From the NCBI RefSeq assembly GCF_021732705.1, contig NZ_JAKFUM010000002.1, positions 248,001 to 312,000 on the forward strand: a DNA stretch of 64,000 nucleotides, written 5' to 3'. The DNA is from Nevskia sp. GTDB taxonomy: Bacteria > Pseudomonadota > Gammaproteobacteria > Nevskiales > Nevskiaceae. Of this stretch, positions 10,268 to 19,088 are shown in pieces (position 1 is the first letter of the stretch; each line of letters begins with the position of its first letter). A program made the translations under genes and the position numbers. Under the pieces are notes generated by a model. That model had not been told where the DNA came from. It did not search any database and was given only the letters and a program-made list of their open reading frames with translations.

Positions 10268-10822
10268 ATGATCCGCTTTTCTCGCCGCGCTGCCGCGCTG
10301 CTGCTGTTAACCGCCGCCCCGATGCTGGCATCCGCGTTGGCCGATCTCAGCGGCACCCGCACCGTCACGCTGCACGGCAATGGCGGCGAAAAGGTGGTGA
10401 TCGGCAAGGTCACGTTCGCGCGCAATGGCGATGGCTACCGCTTCACCTACATGGCGGACAAGCAGGCGTTCGAGGAGCGCTTCCTGGCCATGCGGCCGTT
10501 CGGCTGTCTGGACGGCGAGACCGTCAGCCTGTGCCATTTTCCGTTCGCGTCGCCGCAGGTGATCACCGCCAGCGACCTGACCGATCTCGAATACCAGTTC
10601 ATGTTCCTGCAGAAACCGCGCGCCTCGGTCAGCCTGAACCCGGATGCCGGCGTGTACTACGAAATGAAGCTGGTCGACGGCCACATCGAGGGCGTGCTGA
10701 AGGAAGTCGACATGGGGCCGATCGTCGCCCCGGAAGGCAAGCAGGCGCGGCCGATCAAGCGCGAAGACCTGTTTGCCGTCGACACGAGCGGCAAGTGGCT
10801 GCCGCGCCTGACGATTGACTGA
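10268..10822 (+). CDS. Conserved hypothetical secreted protein
   Basis: 184-residue protein not assigned to a named family. MIRFSRRAAALLLLTAAPMLASA is a clear Sec signal peptide with probable cleavage near residue 24 to 25. The mature part is predicted soluble and beta-rich, with two Cys residues (PFGCLDG and SLCHFP) spaced for a disulfide, and a run of acidic and aromatic residues. Probably periplasmic. It lies 39 bases after comEC on the same strand. The stop codon falls inside an 11-bp tandem repeat. Confidence 0.72.
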   Translation: MIRFSRRAAALLLLTAAPMLASALADLSGTRTVTLHGNGGEKVVIGKVTFARNGDGYRFTYMADKQAFEERFLAMRPFGCLDGETVSLCHFPFASPQVITASDLTDLEYQFMFLQKPRASVSLNPDAGVYYEMKLVDGHIEGVLKEVDMGPIVAPEGKQARPIKREDLFAVDTSGKWLPRLTID

Positions 10823-10841
10823 CGATCGACTGACGATCGAC
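10809..10841 (+). repeat. 11-bp tandem repeat over a stop codon (3 copies)
   Basis: Three consecutive copies of TGACGATCGAC (the first has TTG in place of TCG), then TGACC. The unit begins with TGA and is 11 bases long, so successive copies place stop codons in different frames. The effect is a frame-independent translation stop after the preceding hypothetical gene. Likely replication slippage. Confidence 0.85.
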
Positions 10842-10955
10842 TGACCCCCGCTGTGGCAGTGGCGCCGCTGGCGCGGACAGGCCGCGATCAGGCGGCCTGC
10901 GCGGCCCATCCGCAAGATTCGGTGCCGCCCGCGGTCAGCGGGCCGGCAGCCGGAC

Positions 10956-11420
10956 TTACCAGAGCACCTTCGGCCAGTTGCGCTGGCCATCGGCGATGAA
11001 CTGCTCGCGCTCGGCAAGCCATTCCGTGCGGGTATCGAGGTCGTAGTTCAGGTACAGCTTGCCGTCGACCACCGACCAGGCTTCCGGATCGGTCTTGGCC
11101 GTGTAGTTGTGCGAGACCGCGTACGCGCAGTAGCCGCCGAACTGAGGCGCGTACTGCTCCGGCGCGGCACGGAACAGGTCGCGATGTTCAGCCGACGCGA
11201 ACAGCCAGCGCGCGCCATTCCATTCCTCCGCGAACTCGGGCGAGCCTTTGACCGGCTTCTGGTCGGTGAAGTACGCCACGGCGTCATAACCGCCGATGGC
11301 CGCGCCATTGGCCACATGCACCGACTGCGTCGCGAACATCCCGATCGATCGCAGCCCGAGCACGACCGCCACAGCCAGCACGGCCACGACACCAACGCCA
11401 ACCCACAGTTTCTTTTTCAT
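10956..11420 (-). CDS. Membrane-anchored YHS-domain protein
   Basis: 154 residues. An N-terminal hydrophobic helix (MKKKLWVGVGVVAVLAVAVVLG) acts as signal or anchor. The YHS domain follows at about 38-110, with GGYDAVAYFTDQKPVKGS, ARWLFASAEHRDLFRAAPE and GGYCAYAV, which match the family of YHS proteins linked to metal handling. The residue often selenocysteine or cysteine in this family is Cys here. Likely periplasmic, facing out from the inner membrane. Its promoter at 11532-11560 overlaps a palindrome like the one before the neighbouring MarR gene, so that regulator may control it. Metal bound is unknown. Confidence 0.85.
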   Translation of the reverse strand: MKKKLWVGVGVVAVLAVAVVLGLRSIGMFATQSVHVANGAAIGGYDAVAYFTDQKPVKGSPEFAEEWNGARWLFASAEHRDLFRAAPEQYAPQFGGYCAYAVSHNYTAKTDPEAWSVVDGKLYLNYDLDTRTEWLAEREQFIADGQRNWPKVLW

Positions 11421-11531
11421 GAATTTTCCCTGATCAGTGAATGTTCCCGGGCCTTGCCCGGCGTAGGGCTACGCCATCCGGCAGTGCCCCGCTGGCGCCA
11501 AGCCCACCGCAAGAACGTGGAACGATGATCC

Positions 11532-11560
11532 AGTATATGCATGCTGCATGCATTTTACCA
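11532..11560 (-). promoter_or_regulatory. Promoter with overlapping palindromic operator before the YHS gene
   Basis: On the minus strand, TGGTAA (11560-11555), a 17-base spacer and TATACT (11537-11532) form a plausible sigma70 promoter. Bases 11537-11553 are a perfect inverted repeat, ATGCATGC-T-GCATGCAT, filling the spacer, where a bound repressor would block polymerase. The 9-mer TATGYATGC recurs in front of the MarR gene. Operator function is inferred. Confidence 0.55.
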
Positions 11561-11658
11561 GCAGCGAGCACCGCGTGGCGTCGGTTTCGGTGCTGGATCG
11601 GCAATACGGGCACCCGCGTGCTGGCGCAGGAACCCCGGCGTCGACCCGGTGCCGCGCG

Positions 11659-12177
11659 TCAGTCGTCCAGCGGACAGTTTGCGCAAGCGCGCTCGTCGCA
11701 CAGGCGGCAGATCGTGAACGCCCGCCGGGTGTCGGTGCCGCGCAGCGACTTCAGCAGCACTTCGGCGATCGTGGCCAGCTGCTCGCGCTGCGTCGGCGAC
11801 AGCACGGTGACCGCCTTGTCCAGCGCGGTCTGCCGGCCCGCCAGCAGCTTGCGTCGGCGTCGCGCGCCGGCGTCGGTGAGATGCAGGGCCACGGCCCGGC
11901 CATCGCTGGCGGCGCGACGTTCGACCAGTCCGGCAACGACCAGCCGATCCACCAGCCGCACCGTGCCCGGATGCGAAAGCCGCAGCAGTCGCGCGAGAAA
12001 ATCGATGGAGCAACCGGGCGCATGACCGATGGAGACCAGCGCGGCCGGCGCTTCCCCGCCGATCTCGGTCCGGGCTTTCGCGTCGTCGTGGATTTCGTCC
12101 GCGAGCGCCACGGCCAGGGCACCCAGCAGGTTGCCGGTGCGCGCGCTCAGCGTCGCCTCGTCCAGATCCGGTTCCAT
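11659..12177 (-). CDS. MarR-family regulator with C-terminal Cys cluster
   Basis: 172-residue winged-helix transcription factor. The DNA-binding region is at about 60-110 (SIDFLARLLRLSHPGTVRLVDRLVVAGLVERR, then SDGRAVALHLTDAG as the wing). After the dimerisation helix it ends in ICRLCDERACANCPLDD, a C-x2-C-x4-C-x2-C cluster suited to zinc or redox sensing, which classical MarR proteins lack. Start placed at ATG 12177 behind GGGAG. The longer open frame would run through the operator. A palindrome at 12193-12209 lies 16 bases upstream, which suggests autoregulation. Confidence 0.85.
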   Translation of the reverse strand: MEPDLDEATLSARTGNLLGALAVALADEIHDDAKARTEIGGEAPAALVSIGHAPGCSIDFLARLLRLSHPGTVRLVDRLVVAGLVERRAASDGRAVALHLTDAGARRRRKLLAGRQTALDKAVTVLSPTQREQLATIAEVLLKSLRGTDTRRAFTICRLCDERACANCPLDD

Positions 12178-12189
12178 GGTCCGCTCCCA

Positions 12190-12209
12190 TATGTATGCGG
12201 CCTGCATAC
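12190..12209 (-). promoter_or_regulatory. Palindrome upstream of the MarR gene, likely operator
   Basis: GTATGC-GGCCT-GCATAC (12193-12209) is a perfect inverted repeat just upstream of the MarR start. The half-site TATGTATGC (12190-12198) matches TATGCATGC in the YHS promoter. The spacing between half-sites differs (5 versus 1 bases by this reading), so identical binding geometry is not assured. Confidence 0.5.
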
Positions 12210-12333
12210 TACAAGAAGCGTGGGAAGCGCCTGCGACTCGTCCATGGACGCGCCGGCGTGGCGGACGCCGGCTGGCGGGTCGGCGGCGGTGCGGCCGACG
12301 ACTGCCGCCGACGGCCGCGCGATCAGCGAACGA

Positions 12334-12867
12334 TCAGAGAATCGTCGGGTTCGGCGCGTCGCCATAGACGGCGACCGGGTCGAACATCTTTTCGCTTTCC
12401 TCGAACTTCAGCACCCGCTTGAAGTCGCCATCGGCTTCGCTGGCACCGGTCGGAATCGAGCGATAGAAGCACGAGCGATAGCCGACGTGGCAGCTGGCAT
12501 CGCCCGGGATTTCGACGCGCAGCCAGACCGCGTCCTGATCGTCGTCGATGCGCATCTCGACCACCTTCTGCACCAGGCCGGAAGTCGCGCCCTTGTGCCA
12601 CAGCACCTTGCGCGAGCGGCTGTAGTAGTGCGCTTCGCCGGTGACGATCGTGCGCTTCAACGCTTCGGCGTTCATGTAGCCGAGCATCAGCACTTCGCCG
12701 GTCCTGGCCGCCGTGGTGACGCAGGCGATCAGGCCGTGCTCGTCGAACTTCGGCGCCAGGTCATGGCCTTCCTCGACCTGCTCGATGGTCTTGCGCGCCT
12801 CGAACGCGACATCGCCGGTCGCGGTGCTGACGGAAGCGGGAGTGGCGGGGTTCGAAGCGGCAGTCAT
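12334..12867 (-). CDS. hisI: Phosphoribosyl-AMP cyclohydrolase
   Basis: Third step of histidine biosynthesis: hydrolytic ring opening of phosphoribosyl-AMP. The 177-residue protein carries the family motifs LMLGYMNAEAL, YYSRSRKVLWHKG (phosphate binding), the metal site DDDQDAVWL and CHVGYRSCFYR with the zinc cysteines. It is a stand-alone HisI with no HisE pyrophosphatase domain. About 30 residues precede the core and a C-terminal extension of about 40 follows, as in several proteobacterial HisI proteins. No other his genes are nearby. Confidence 0.95.
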   Translation of the reverse strand: MTAASNPATPASVSTATGDVAFEARKTIEQVEEGHDLAPKFDEHGLIACVTTAARTGEVLMLGYMNAEALKRTIVTGEAHYYSRSRKVLWHKGATSGLVQKVVEMRIDDDQDAVWLRVEIPGDASCHVGYRSCFYRSIPTGASEADGDFKRVLKFEESEKMFDPVAVYGDAPNPTIL

Positions 12868-12914
12868 GGCAATCTCAGCGGTGAACAGGCCCGAAACGGA
12901 GCCGGCGGGCGGCG

Positions 12915-12920
12915 ATTATA
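12915..12920 (-). promoter_or_regulatory. Consensus -10 hexamer upstream of hisI
   Basis: TATAAT on the minus strand, preceded by GTT in an otherwise GC-only stretch, 48 bases before the hisI ATG. No good -35 at 17 bases, so assignment rests on the -10 alone. Confidence 0.5.
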
Positions 12921-13019
12921 AACGCGCCGCCCGCACCATCCGCCGCCGACCGCCGCCGCTGCCGCGAAATCGCGGCGCCGATCCGGCGCCTGCCGAGCCG
13001 ACTACCGCGGTTGCCGCCC

Positions 13020-13871
13020 TCAGTTCTCGACCTGGCGGCCGGGCGAGTACCGGTCATCGCGACGATCCTGCTGGGTCGGCGGCGTCGGCGGTGTCTGCTT
13101 CGGCGGTCGCGTGCCGTTCGGCGGGAAGCCCGGCGGCAGACGCGGCGGCGCGTCCTGCTGCGGACCGCCCGATCCACCGGGACCCGGACCCGGCGGCGGG
13201 CCCGGACGAGGCTCGGGGCGCGGACCCTGCGGCGGATACTGGCGCGGCGGCGGCGGTGGCGGCGGCTCGGTCGAGCGGTCATAGATCGGCGGCGGCGGAC
13301 GGCTGCCGCCACGACCGCCACCACTGTTGCCACCGTCGCGGTCCGGGCCACGATCGTACGGATTGCCGTTCCCCGGCGGCGTCGGGCGCGGCGGGTAGCC
13401 GTACGGCAGCGGCGGCGTGCGGCCGGGCGACTGCGGACGATCATCCGGATCGCGCGGCGGACGCCGCGGCGGGTTCGGATCACCCGGAATCGGCGGCTCC
13501 GAGTACGGCGGACGCTGGCCATGATCGCGGTCACGATCGTGATAGCGGTCGTCGTTGCGGTCCGGACGGTACGGCCGGCCGCGGTAGTAGCCGCCGTTCG
13601 GTCCGTAATACGGCCGGCCATCGTAGTAGCCGCCGCTGTAATAGAAGCCGCCGTAATAGCCCGGCGAGTAGTAGCCGGGGCCGTAGTAGCCCGGACCGTA
13701 ATAGCTTTCCGGGTAGCCGTAGGACTCGTATCGGTACTCGCTGTAGCCGCCGCCCTGCACCTCGTCGTAGTCGCGGCCGTCGTCGTAGACCTCGTACGGC
13801 GCGCAGGCGCTGACCAACGCGGCAAAGCCAAGGAGAGCGGCGATACGGGCAGTCACGGCGGTTCTGTTCAT
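13020..13871 (-). CDS. Tyr/Gly/Pro-rich low-complexity lipoprotein
   Basis: 283 residues, function unknown. A lipoprotein signal ends in the lipobox LVSAC (Cys about 23). Residues about 40-100 are rich in Tyr-Tyr-Gly units (YYGPGYYGPGYYSPGYYGG), then an Arg/Asp-charged patch, then about 150 residues dominated by proline with poly-Pro runs. No folded domain is evident. Such proteins may be extended surface or wall-associated linkers; this is inference. The composition is GC-driven, but the signal peptide, lipobox and uninterrupted frame support a real gene. Confidence 0.7.
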   Translation of the reverse strand: MNRTAVTARIAALLGFAALVSACAPYEVYDDGRDYDEVQGGGYSEYRYESYGYPESYYGPGYYGPGYYSPGYYGGFYYSGGYYDGRPYYGPNGGYYRGRPYRPDRNDDRYHDRDRDHGQRPPYSEPPIPGDPNPPRRPPRDPDDRPQSPGRTPPLPYGYPPRPTPPGNGNPYDRGPDRDGGNSGGGRGGSRPPPPIYDRSTEPPPPPPPRQYPPQGPRPEPRPGPPPGPGPGGSGGPQQDAPPRLPPGFPPNGTRPPKQTPPTPPTQQDRRDDRYSPGRQVEN

Positions 13872-13955
13872 GACTCCGCAGCTTACGCCGGCGATCTGAA
13901 TTGCTGCTGAATCCGCGCGCCGCTCATCGGCTGGGACCCGCCCAGCCCGCCTTGA

Positions 13956-14822
13956 TCAACCCGGGTTCCGCGCCACCGCGCCTTTCATCACGCCTTCGTA
14001 GGCGCGCACCTGCACCGAGCGGCCGGGCCGGCGCGCCGCGAGCTGCATCGCGAGGTGGTCGGCGATGCATTCGACGGTGGTGTCGGCATCCAGCACGTCG
14101 CAACGCGCCGCCGGCAGTTCGATCGCGAACGCGCCTTCGGCCGCGGTGTACTCGTAGCGATGGCGGCCGTTGGCGGCCGACACCAGATCCTCGCGGGTGC
14201 CGAGGTAGATATCGGCCCAGCGCGCGGCCTGCTCGGCCTCCAGCGCGGCATCGCGCTGACCATCGACCCGCAGCTCGATCCGCGAACGATGGCCGTGGGC
14301 AATGCGCTGGCAATGCCCATCATGCTTTTTCAGGCCGTGCGTGTAGTGGTAGTAGGCGCCATCGATGCGTTCGGTGCGCAGGGTCAGCCCGATCTCGGCG
14401 ACGTTCGGCGGGACGACTTCCGCCAGCACCGGCTTCAGGAACGCGATGACGGCATCGGCCGTCACGGTCTCGGCATCGAGCAGGCTGATCGCGATCGCCG
14501 GCGAGGCGTGGATGATCGGTCCGGCGGCCGGCCCGCGGAATTCCAGCTCGACCCGACCACCGGCTTCGTGCAGCGACAGCCCGGCGTGGCGGCGCGGTAC
14601 CAGCAGCGTGTGATCGGCGCTGTTGTCGAGCGCTCGCTTCAGCCGTTTCTTGACCTCGCCGAAGTCCAGCACCATCGACTGCGCGTCGAGTTCGCCGGTC
14701 AGTTCGATGTCGACGATCCAGCTTTCGCCGACCACCCCGCGAACCGCGTCGAGATAGGCGCAGTCGATGACGGTCAGTTGCTCGACGAACAGGCTGGACA
14801 AACGGGAAGCCGCGCGAAACAT
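13956..14822 (-). CDS. Two-lobed 6-pyruvoyltetrahydropterin/6-carboxytetrahydropterin synthase-like protein
   Basis: 288 residues, about twice the length of a standard QueD. The C-terminal half (about 155-280) has CQRIAHGH at 171-178, matching the catalytic Cys and zinc His pattern of QueD (C-x-R-x-HGH) with one extra residue. The N-terminal half (about 12-135) keeps the fold-typical VLDFGEVKKRLKRALDNSADHTLL but replaces the metal site with CAYLDAVRGVVGES, so it looks catalytically dead. Start taken at MFRAASRL (14822). An 80-residue open extension lacks family similarity and would overlap the divergent SRPBCC gene. Likely role is queuosine precursor or pterin chemistry. Confidence 0.75.
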   Translation of the reverse strand: MFRAASRLSSLFVEQLTVIDCAYLDAVRGVVGESWIVDIELTGELDAQSMVLDFGEVKKRLKRALDNSADHTLLVPRRHAGLSLHEAGGRVELEFRGPAAGPIIHASPAIAISLLDAETVTADAVIAFLKPVLAEVVPPNVAEIGLTLRTERIDGAYYHYTHGLKKHDGHCQRIAHGHRSRIELRVDGQRDAALEAEQAARWADIYLGTREDLVSAANGRHRYEYTAAEGAFAIELPAARCDVLDADTTVECIADHLAMQLAARRPGRSVQVRAYEGVMKGAVARNPG

Positions 14823-14928
14823 GGCGTGTGGCGTGTGGGAAAAGCGATGCACAGTGTAGCGCCGCAGGACCGGCCGGCTCGAAGATGCGCTGTCGGCCGC
14901 ATCGGCCGCGCTGCCGGAGGCCTCGATC

Positions 14929-15492
14929 ATGTCGCGCATCATCGCTGCGTCGCTAGCCGTCCTGACCACCCTGCCGGGCCTCGCCGCCGCCGAGGTGCTG
15001 TCGGCGTCCGATACCGCCTTCGTCGCCCGCAATCGCGCGACGATCGACGCTCCGCCGGCCAAGGTCTGGGCGCAGCTCGTGCAACCCGCGCGCTGGTGGA
15101 GCCCGGCGCACAGCTGGTCCGGGGATGCCGCGAACTTCTCGCTCGATCTGCGCGGCGGTGGCTGCTTCTGCGAACGCCTGCCGAACGGCGGCGGGGTCGA
15201 ACATCAGCGCGTCGTGCAGGTGATGCCGGAGCGCCTGCTGCGCCTGTCCGGCGGCCTCGGCCCGCTGCAAGCGGAGGCGCTGGCCGCCGTGATGAGCTGG
15301 GACCTGAAGGCCGACGGCGAGCGCACCGTGCTGACCCAGACCTACAAGGTCGGCGGGACTGCCGATGGCGGCCTGAAGGGCTGGGCGGCGCCCGTCGACG
15401 GCGTGATCCGCGAGCAGTTCGAACGGCTGCAGCGGCTGATCGAGACCGGCTCGCCGGAGCTGCCCAAGCCGCCGCCATCGACGACACCGTAG
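14929..15492 (+). CDS. Secreted SRPBCC (START-like) protein
   Basis: 187 residues. A signal peptide (MSRIIAASLAVLTTLPGLAAA) is followed by a hydrophobic-ligand-binding SRPBCC fold: ATIDAPPAKVWAQLVQPARWWSPAHSWSG is the usual beginning of these helix-grip proteins, and WDLKADGERTVLTQTYKVGG a central strand pair. A C-terminal helix (EQFERLQRLIE) closes the fold. Probably periplasmic; ligand unknown. Divergent from the QueD-like gene with a 106-base shared upstream region. Confidence 0.78.
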   Translation: MSRIIAASLAVLTTLPGLAAAEVLSASDTAFVARNRATIDAPPAKVWAQLVQPARWWSPAHSWSGDAANFSLDLRGGGCFCERLPNGGGVEHQRVVQVMPERLLRLSGGLGPLQAEALAAVMSWDLKADGERTVLTQTYKVGGTADGGLKGWAAPVDGVIREQFERLQRLIETGSPELPKPPPSTTP

Positions 15493-15556
15493 CGATCCGT
15501 CCGGGCGGAATCCGTCCGGCGACCTTGCCGAACGGTGGCGTTGCGACGCGGCAGTT

Positions 15557-15562
15557 TAGAAT
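15557..15562 (+). promoter_or_regulatory. -10-like hexamer upstream of gltX
   Basis: TAGAAT, 31 bases before the gltX ATG, in a short T-rich patch. No convincing -35 at the right distance. Confidence 0.35.
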
Positions 15563-15593
15563 CGCGACCTTTCCAGCATCCGCCGCGCTCGCC

Positions 15594-17003
15594 ATGTCCG
15601 TCACTACCCGCTTCGCTCCCAGCCCGACCGGTTTCCTGCACATCGGCGGGGCCCGCACGGCGCTGTTCTCGTATCTGTACGCGCGGCGCTTCAACGGCAG
15701 GTTCCTGCTGCGGATCGAGGACACCGACCGCGAGCGCTCGACCCAGGAAGCGGTCGACGCGATCTTCGAAGGCATGGCCTGGCTCGGCCTGAATGGCGAC
15801 AACGCCGAACCGATCTACCAGACCCAGCGCTTCGATCGCTACCGGGAAGTGATCGCGCAGATGCTCGAAGCCGGCACCGCCTACCACTGCTACGCCAGCA
15901 AGGAAGAGCTCGACGCATTGCGCGCCGAGCAGATGGCGAACAAGCAGAAGCCGCGCTACGACGGTCGCTGGCGGCCCGAAGCCGGCAAGGTGCTGCCGGC
16001 GCCACCGGCGGGCGTCAACCCGGTCGTGCGCTTCAGGAACCCGGTCGAAGGCGAAGTGGTGCTGAACGATCTGATCAAGGGCACGATCACGTTCGCCAGC
16101 GATGAGCTCGACGATCTGATCATCGCCCGCGCCGACGGCACGCCGACCTACAACTTCTGCGTCGTCGTCGACGACATGGACATGGGCGTGACCCACGTCA
16201 TCCGCGGCGATGACCACGTCAACAACACGCCGCGCCAGATCAACATCCTGCGCGCGCTCGGTGCCACGCCGCCAGCCTACGCGCATGTCTCGATGATCCT
16301 CGGCGGCGACGGCGCCAAGCTGTCGAAACGCCACGGCGCGCTCGGCGTCATGGAATACCGCAGCATGGGTTTCCTGCCGGAAGCACTGCTGAACTACCTC
16401 GTGCGCCTCGGCTGGAGCCACGGCGATCAGGAACTGTTCACGCGCGAGGAGATGATCGCCAAGTTCGACTTCGATCATGTTTCGGCGAGCCCGGCGCGCT
16501 TCGACATGGAAAAGGCCTGGTGGGTCAACCACCAGTACCTGAAGTCGGTCGATCCGCACGTGGTGGTGCCGGAATTCCAGTGGCATCTGGAAAGGATCGG
16601 CGTCGACATCAGCCAGGGCCCGAGCCTGATCCCGATCATCGAGCAGCAGCGCGAGCGCTGCCGTTCGCTGGTGGAGATGGCCGAGAAGTCGAAGTTCTTC
16701 TTCGCCGAGCTCGACGGCTACAACGAGAAGGACGCGGCCAAGCACTTCAACCCGGCAGCCCTCGCGCTGCTCGACGAACTGCGCGCGCAGCTCGAAGCGC
16801 TGCCCGACTGGACCACCGAAGCGCTGCATGCGGCCGTCAACGGCTTCGCCGAAGCCAAGGGTCTGGGCCTCGGCAAGATCGCGCAGCCGATCCGTGTCGC
16901 GGTCTGCGGCATGGCGGTATCGCCACCGATCGACGCCACGCTGTTTCTCGTGGGACGTGAGCGAACGCTTGCGCGGCTGGCAGCCGCCGTCGCCCGCCTG
17001 TAA
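15594..17003 (+). CDS. gltX: Glutamyl-tRNA synthetase
   Basis: Charges tRNA-Glu with glutamate; 469 residues, normal length for a bacterial class I GluRS. The HIGH motif is in [19 protein letters not shown] and the KMSKS equivalent is KLSKRHG. The anticodon-binding region is helical at about 330-469, ending in [34 protein letters not shown], the usual GluRS tail. Start chosen at [11 protein letters not shown]; upstream sequence in frame has no similarity. It lies 47 bases before thrS on the same strand. Confidence 0.97.
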   Translation: MSVTTRFAPSPTGFLHIGGARTALFSYLYARRFNGRFLLRIEDTDRERSTQEAVDAIFEGMAWLGLNGDNAEPIYQTQRFDRYREVIAQMLEAGTAYHCYASKEELDALRAEQMANKQKPRYDGRWRPEAGKVLPAPPAGVNPVVRFRNPVEGEVVLNDLIKGTITFASDELDDLIIARADGTPTYNFCVVVDDMDMGVTHVIRGDDHVNNTPRQINILRALGATPPAYAHVSMILGGDGAKLSKRHGALGVMEYRSMGFLPEALLNYLVRLGWSHGDQELFTREEMIAKFDFDHVSASPARFDMEKAWWVNHQYLKSVDPHVVVPEFQWHLERIGVDISQGPSLIPIIEQQRERCRSLVEMAEKSKFFFAELDGYNEKDAAKHFNPAALALLDELRAQLEALPDWTTEALHAAVNGFAEAKGLGLGKIAQPIRVAVCGMAVSPPIDATLFLVGRERTLARLAAAVARL

Positions 17004-17050
17004 TCGCAAGCCCTACGAAGCTGCACCACGAACAACGGAACACCAACACC

Positions 17051-18958
17051 ATGTCGATTCAAATCACTTTTCCGGACGGCAACATCAAGTCGTTCGAGAC
17101 GCCGCCCACCGGCCTCGCCATCGCCACCGGCATCTCGCCCGGCCTCGCCAAGAAGGCGGTGGTGGTCAAGGTCAACGGCGAACTGTGGGACCTGACGCGG
17201 CCGATCGATCGCGATGCCGCGTTCGAGATCGTCACCCGCGACAAGCCCGAGGCGCTGGAAGTCATCCGCCACGACGCTGCGCACGTGCTGGCGCAGGCGG
17301 TGCAGGAACTGTTTCCGGGCACGCAGATCACGTTCGGGCCGTCGACCGAATACGGCTTCTATTACGACTTCGCGCGCGACGTGCCGTTCACCGATGCCGA
17401 TCTGGCAACGATCGAGCAGCGCATGCGCAACATCGTCAAGCGCGATCTGCCGATCGTGCGCGAAGTCTGGTCGCATGAAGACGCGGTCAAGCATTTCGAG
17501 AAGGCCGGCGAAAGCTTCAAGGCCGAATGGATTCGAGACGGCATCAAGGCCGACGAAGAACTGACCATCTACAAGCAGGGCGATGCCTGGCTCGACATGT
17601 GCCTGGGCCCGCATCTGCCGTCGACCGGCAAGGTCGGCACCGCGTTCAAGCTGACCAAGGTCAGTGGCGCCTACTGGCGTGGTGATGCCAACAACGCGCA
17701 GTTGCAGCGCATCTACGGTCTGGCCTTCGCCAACGATGCCGATCTGGACGCGCACCTGAAGATGGTCGAGGAGGCCGAGAAGCGCGATCACCGCAAGCTC
17801 GGCAAGCAGCTCGATTTCTTCCATCAGCAGGAAGAAGCGCCGGGCATGGTGTTCTGGCACCCGAAGGGCTGGGCGATCTGGCAGGCGGTCGAGCAGTACG
17901 TCCGCAAGGTCTACAAGAAGAGCGGCTACCAGGAAGTGAAGGGGCCGCAGATCATGGACGTGAGCCTCTGGAAGAAGAGCGGTCACTGGGACAACTACCA
18001 GGACAACATGTTCTTCACCGAGAGCGAGAAGCGCACCTACGCGGTCAAGCCGATGAATTGCCCGGGCCACGTGCAGATCTACAACGCCGGCCTGCACAGC
18101 TACCGTGACCTGCCGATCCGCTACGCCGAGTTCGGCGGCTGCCATCGCAACGAGCCGTCCGGTGCACTGCACGGGATCATGCGCGTGCGCGCGTTCACGC
18201 AGGACGATGGCCACATCTTCTGCATGGAAAGCCAGATCGAATCGGAAGTCACCGCGTTCCATTCGCAGGCGATGCAGGTTTATTCCGACTTCGGCTTCAC
18301 CAATGTCGACGTCAAGCTGGCGCTGCGCCCAGACAAGCGTCTCGGTGACGACGCCACCTGGGATCGCGCCGAGGACGCCCTGCGCGCGGCATTGCGCGCT
18401 GCCGGTGTCGCGACCTGGACCGAGCTGCCGGGCGAAGGCGCGTTCTACGGCCCGAAGATCGAATACCACCTGAAGGACTCGATCGGCCGCGCCTGGCAGG
18501 TCGGCACGATGCAGGTCGACTTCATGATGCCGGAGCGTCTGGACGCGAACTACATCGACGAGCACTCGCAGCGGCAGCGGCCGGTGATGCTGCATCGTGC
18601 GATCGTGGGGTCGATGGAGCGCTTCATCGGCATCCTGATCGAGCATCACGCCGGTGCCATGCCGTACTGGCTGGCCCCGGTGCAGGCGGTGGTCACGCCG
18701 ATCGTCTCCGATGCCGACGGCTACGCCAGCGAAGTGGCCGCGGCGCTGTCGGAACTGAACGTGCGCGTGCAGACCGACCTCCGCAACGAGAAGATCAACT
18801 ACAAGATCCGCGAGCACAGCCTGCAGAAGGTACCGGTGATCCTCGTCGTCGGCCGCAAGGAAGCCGAGGAGCGCACCGTCACGATTCGCCGCCTCGGCTC
18901 GGAGCGTCAGGAAACGCTGTCGCTGGCGGAAGCGCTGGACCAGCTGAAGCCGGCCTGA
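17051..18958 (+). CDS. thrS: Threonyl-tRNA synthetase
   Basis: 635-residue class II synthetase. Domain order: TGS (1-60, [16 protein letters not shown]), the N2 editing domain with [12 protein letters not shown] and the [10 protein letters not shown] loop, the catalytic core with motif 2 and zinc site ([30 protein letters not shown]), motif 3 ([20 protein letters not shown]), and the anticodon-binding domain (about 535-635). Full length. In most gammaproteobacteria infC-rpmI-rplT follow directly. Here two hairpins and an oligopeptidase gene follow instead. Confidence 0.97.
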   Translation: MSIQITFPDGNIKSFETPPTGLAIATGISPGLAKKAVVVKVNGELWDLTRPIDRDAAFEIVTRDKPEALEVIRHDAAHVLAQAVQELFPGTQITFGPSTEYGFYYDFARDVPFTDADLATIEQRMRNIVKRDLPIVREVWSHEDAVKHFEKAGESFKAEWIRDGIKADEELTIYKQGDAWLDMCLGPHLPSTGKVGTAFKLTKVSGAYWRGDANNAQLQRIYGLAFANDADLDAHLKMVEEAEKRDHRKLGKQLDFFHQQEEAPGMVFWHPKGWAIWQAVEQYVRKVYKKSGYQEVKGPQIMDVSLWKKSGHWDNYQDNMFFTESEKRTYAVKPMNCPGHVQIYNAGLHSYRDLPIRYAEFGGCHRNEPSGALHGIMRVRAFTQDDGHIFCMESQIESEVTAFHSQAMQVYSDFGFTNVDVKLALRPDKRLGDDATWDRAEDALRAALRAAGVATWTELPGEGAFYGPKIEYHLKDSIGRAWQVGTMQVDFMMPERLDANYIDEHSQRQRPVMLHRAIVGSMERFIGILIEHHAGAMPYWLAPVQAVVTPIVSDADGYASEVAAALSELNVRVQTDLRNEKINYKIREHSLQKVPVILVVGRKEAEERTVTIRRLGSERQETLSLAEALDQLKPA

Positions 18959-18970
18959 AGCCTGCTGGAC

Positions 18971-19000
18971 CGTGGCCGAAGGCATTTCGGCCACGTTCTT
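18971..19000 (+). terminator. Rho-independent terminator after thrS
   Basis: Perfect 10-bp stem CGTGGCCGAA / TTCGGCCACG with a 5-base loop, followed by TTCTTGCT. It starts 12 bases after the thrS stop. Confidence 0.8.
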
Positions 19001-19026
19001 GCTAAAACGGATGCATGAGGCTGCCG

Positions 19027-19053
19027 ACCGCCGGGCTGATCCCCGGCGGTTTT
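19027..19053 (+). terminator. Second hairpin terminator between thrS and the oligopeptidase gene
   Basis: Perfect 9-bp stem ACCGCCGGG / CCCGGCGGT with loop CTGATC, running into TTTT. It ends 35 bases before the next gene, so it is either a back-up for thrS or a leader structure of the peptidase gene. Confidence 0.65.
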
Positions 19054-19088
19054 GCGTTCAGCCACCCGACTCTGGAGCGAATCTGGTC

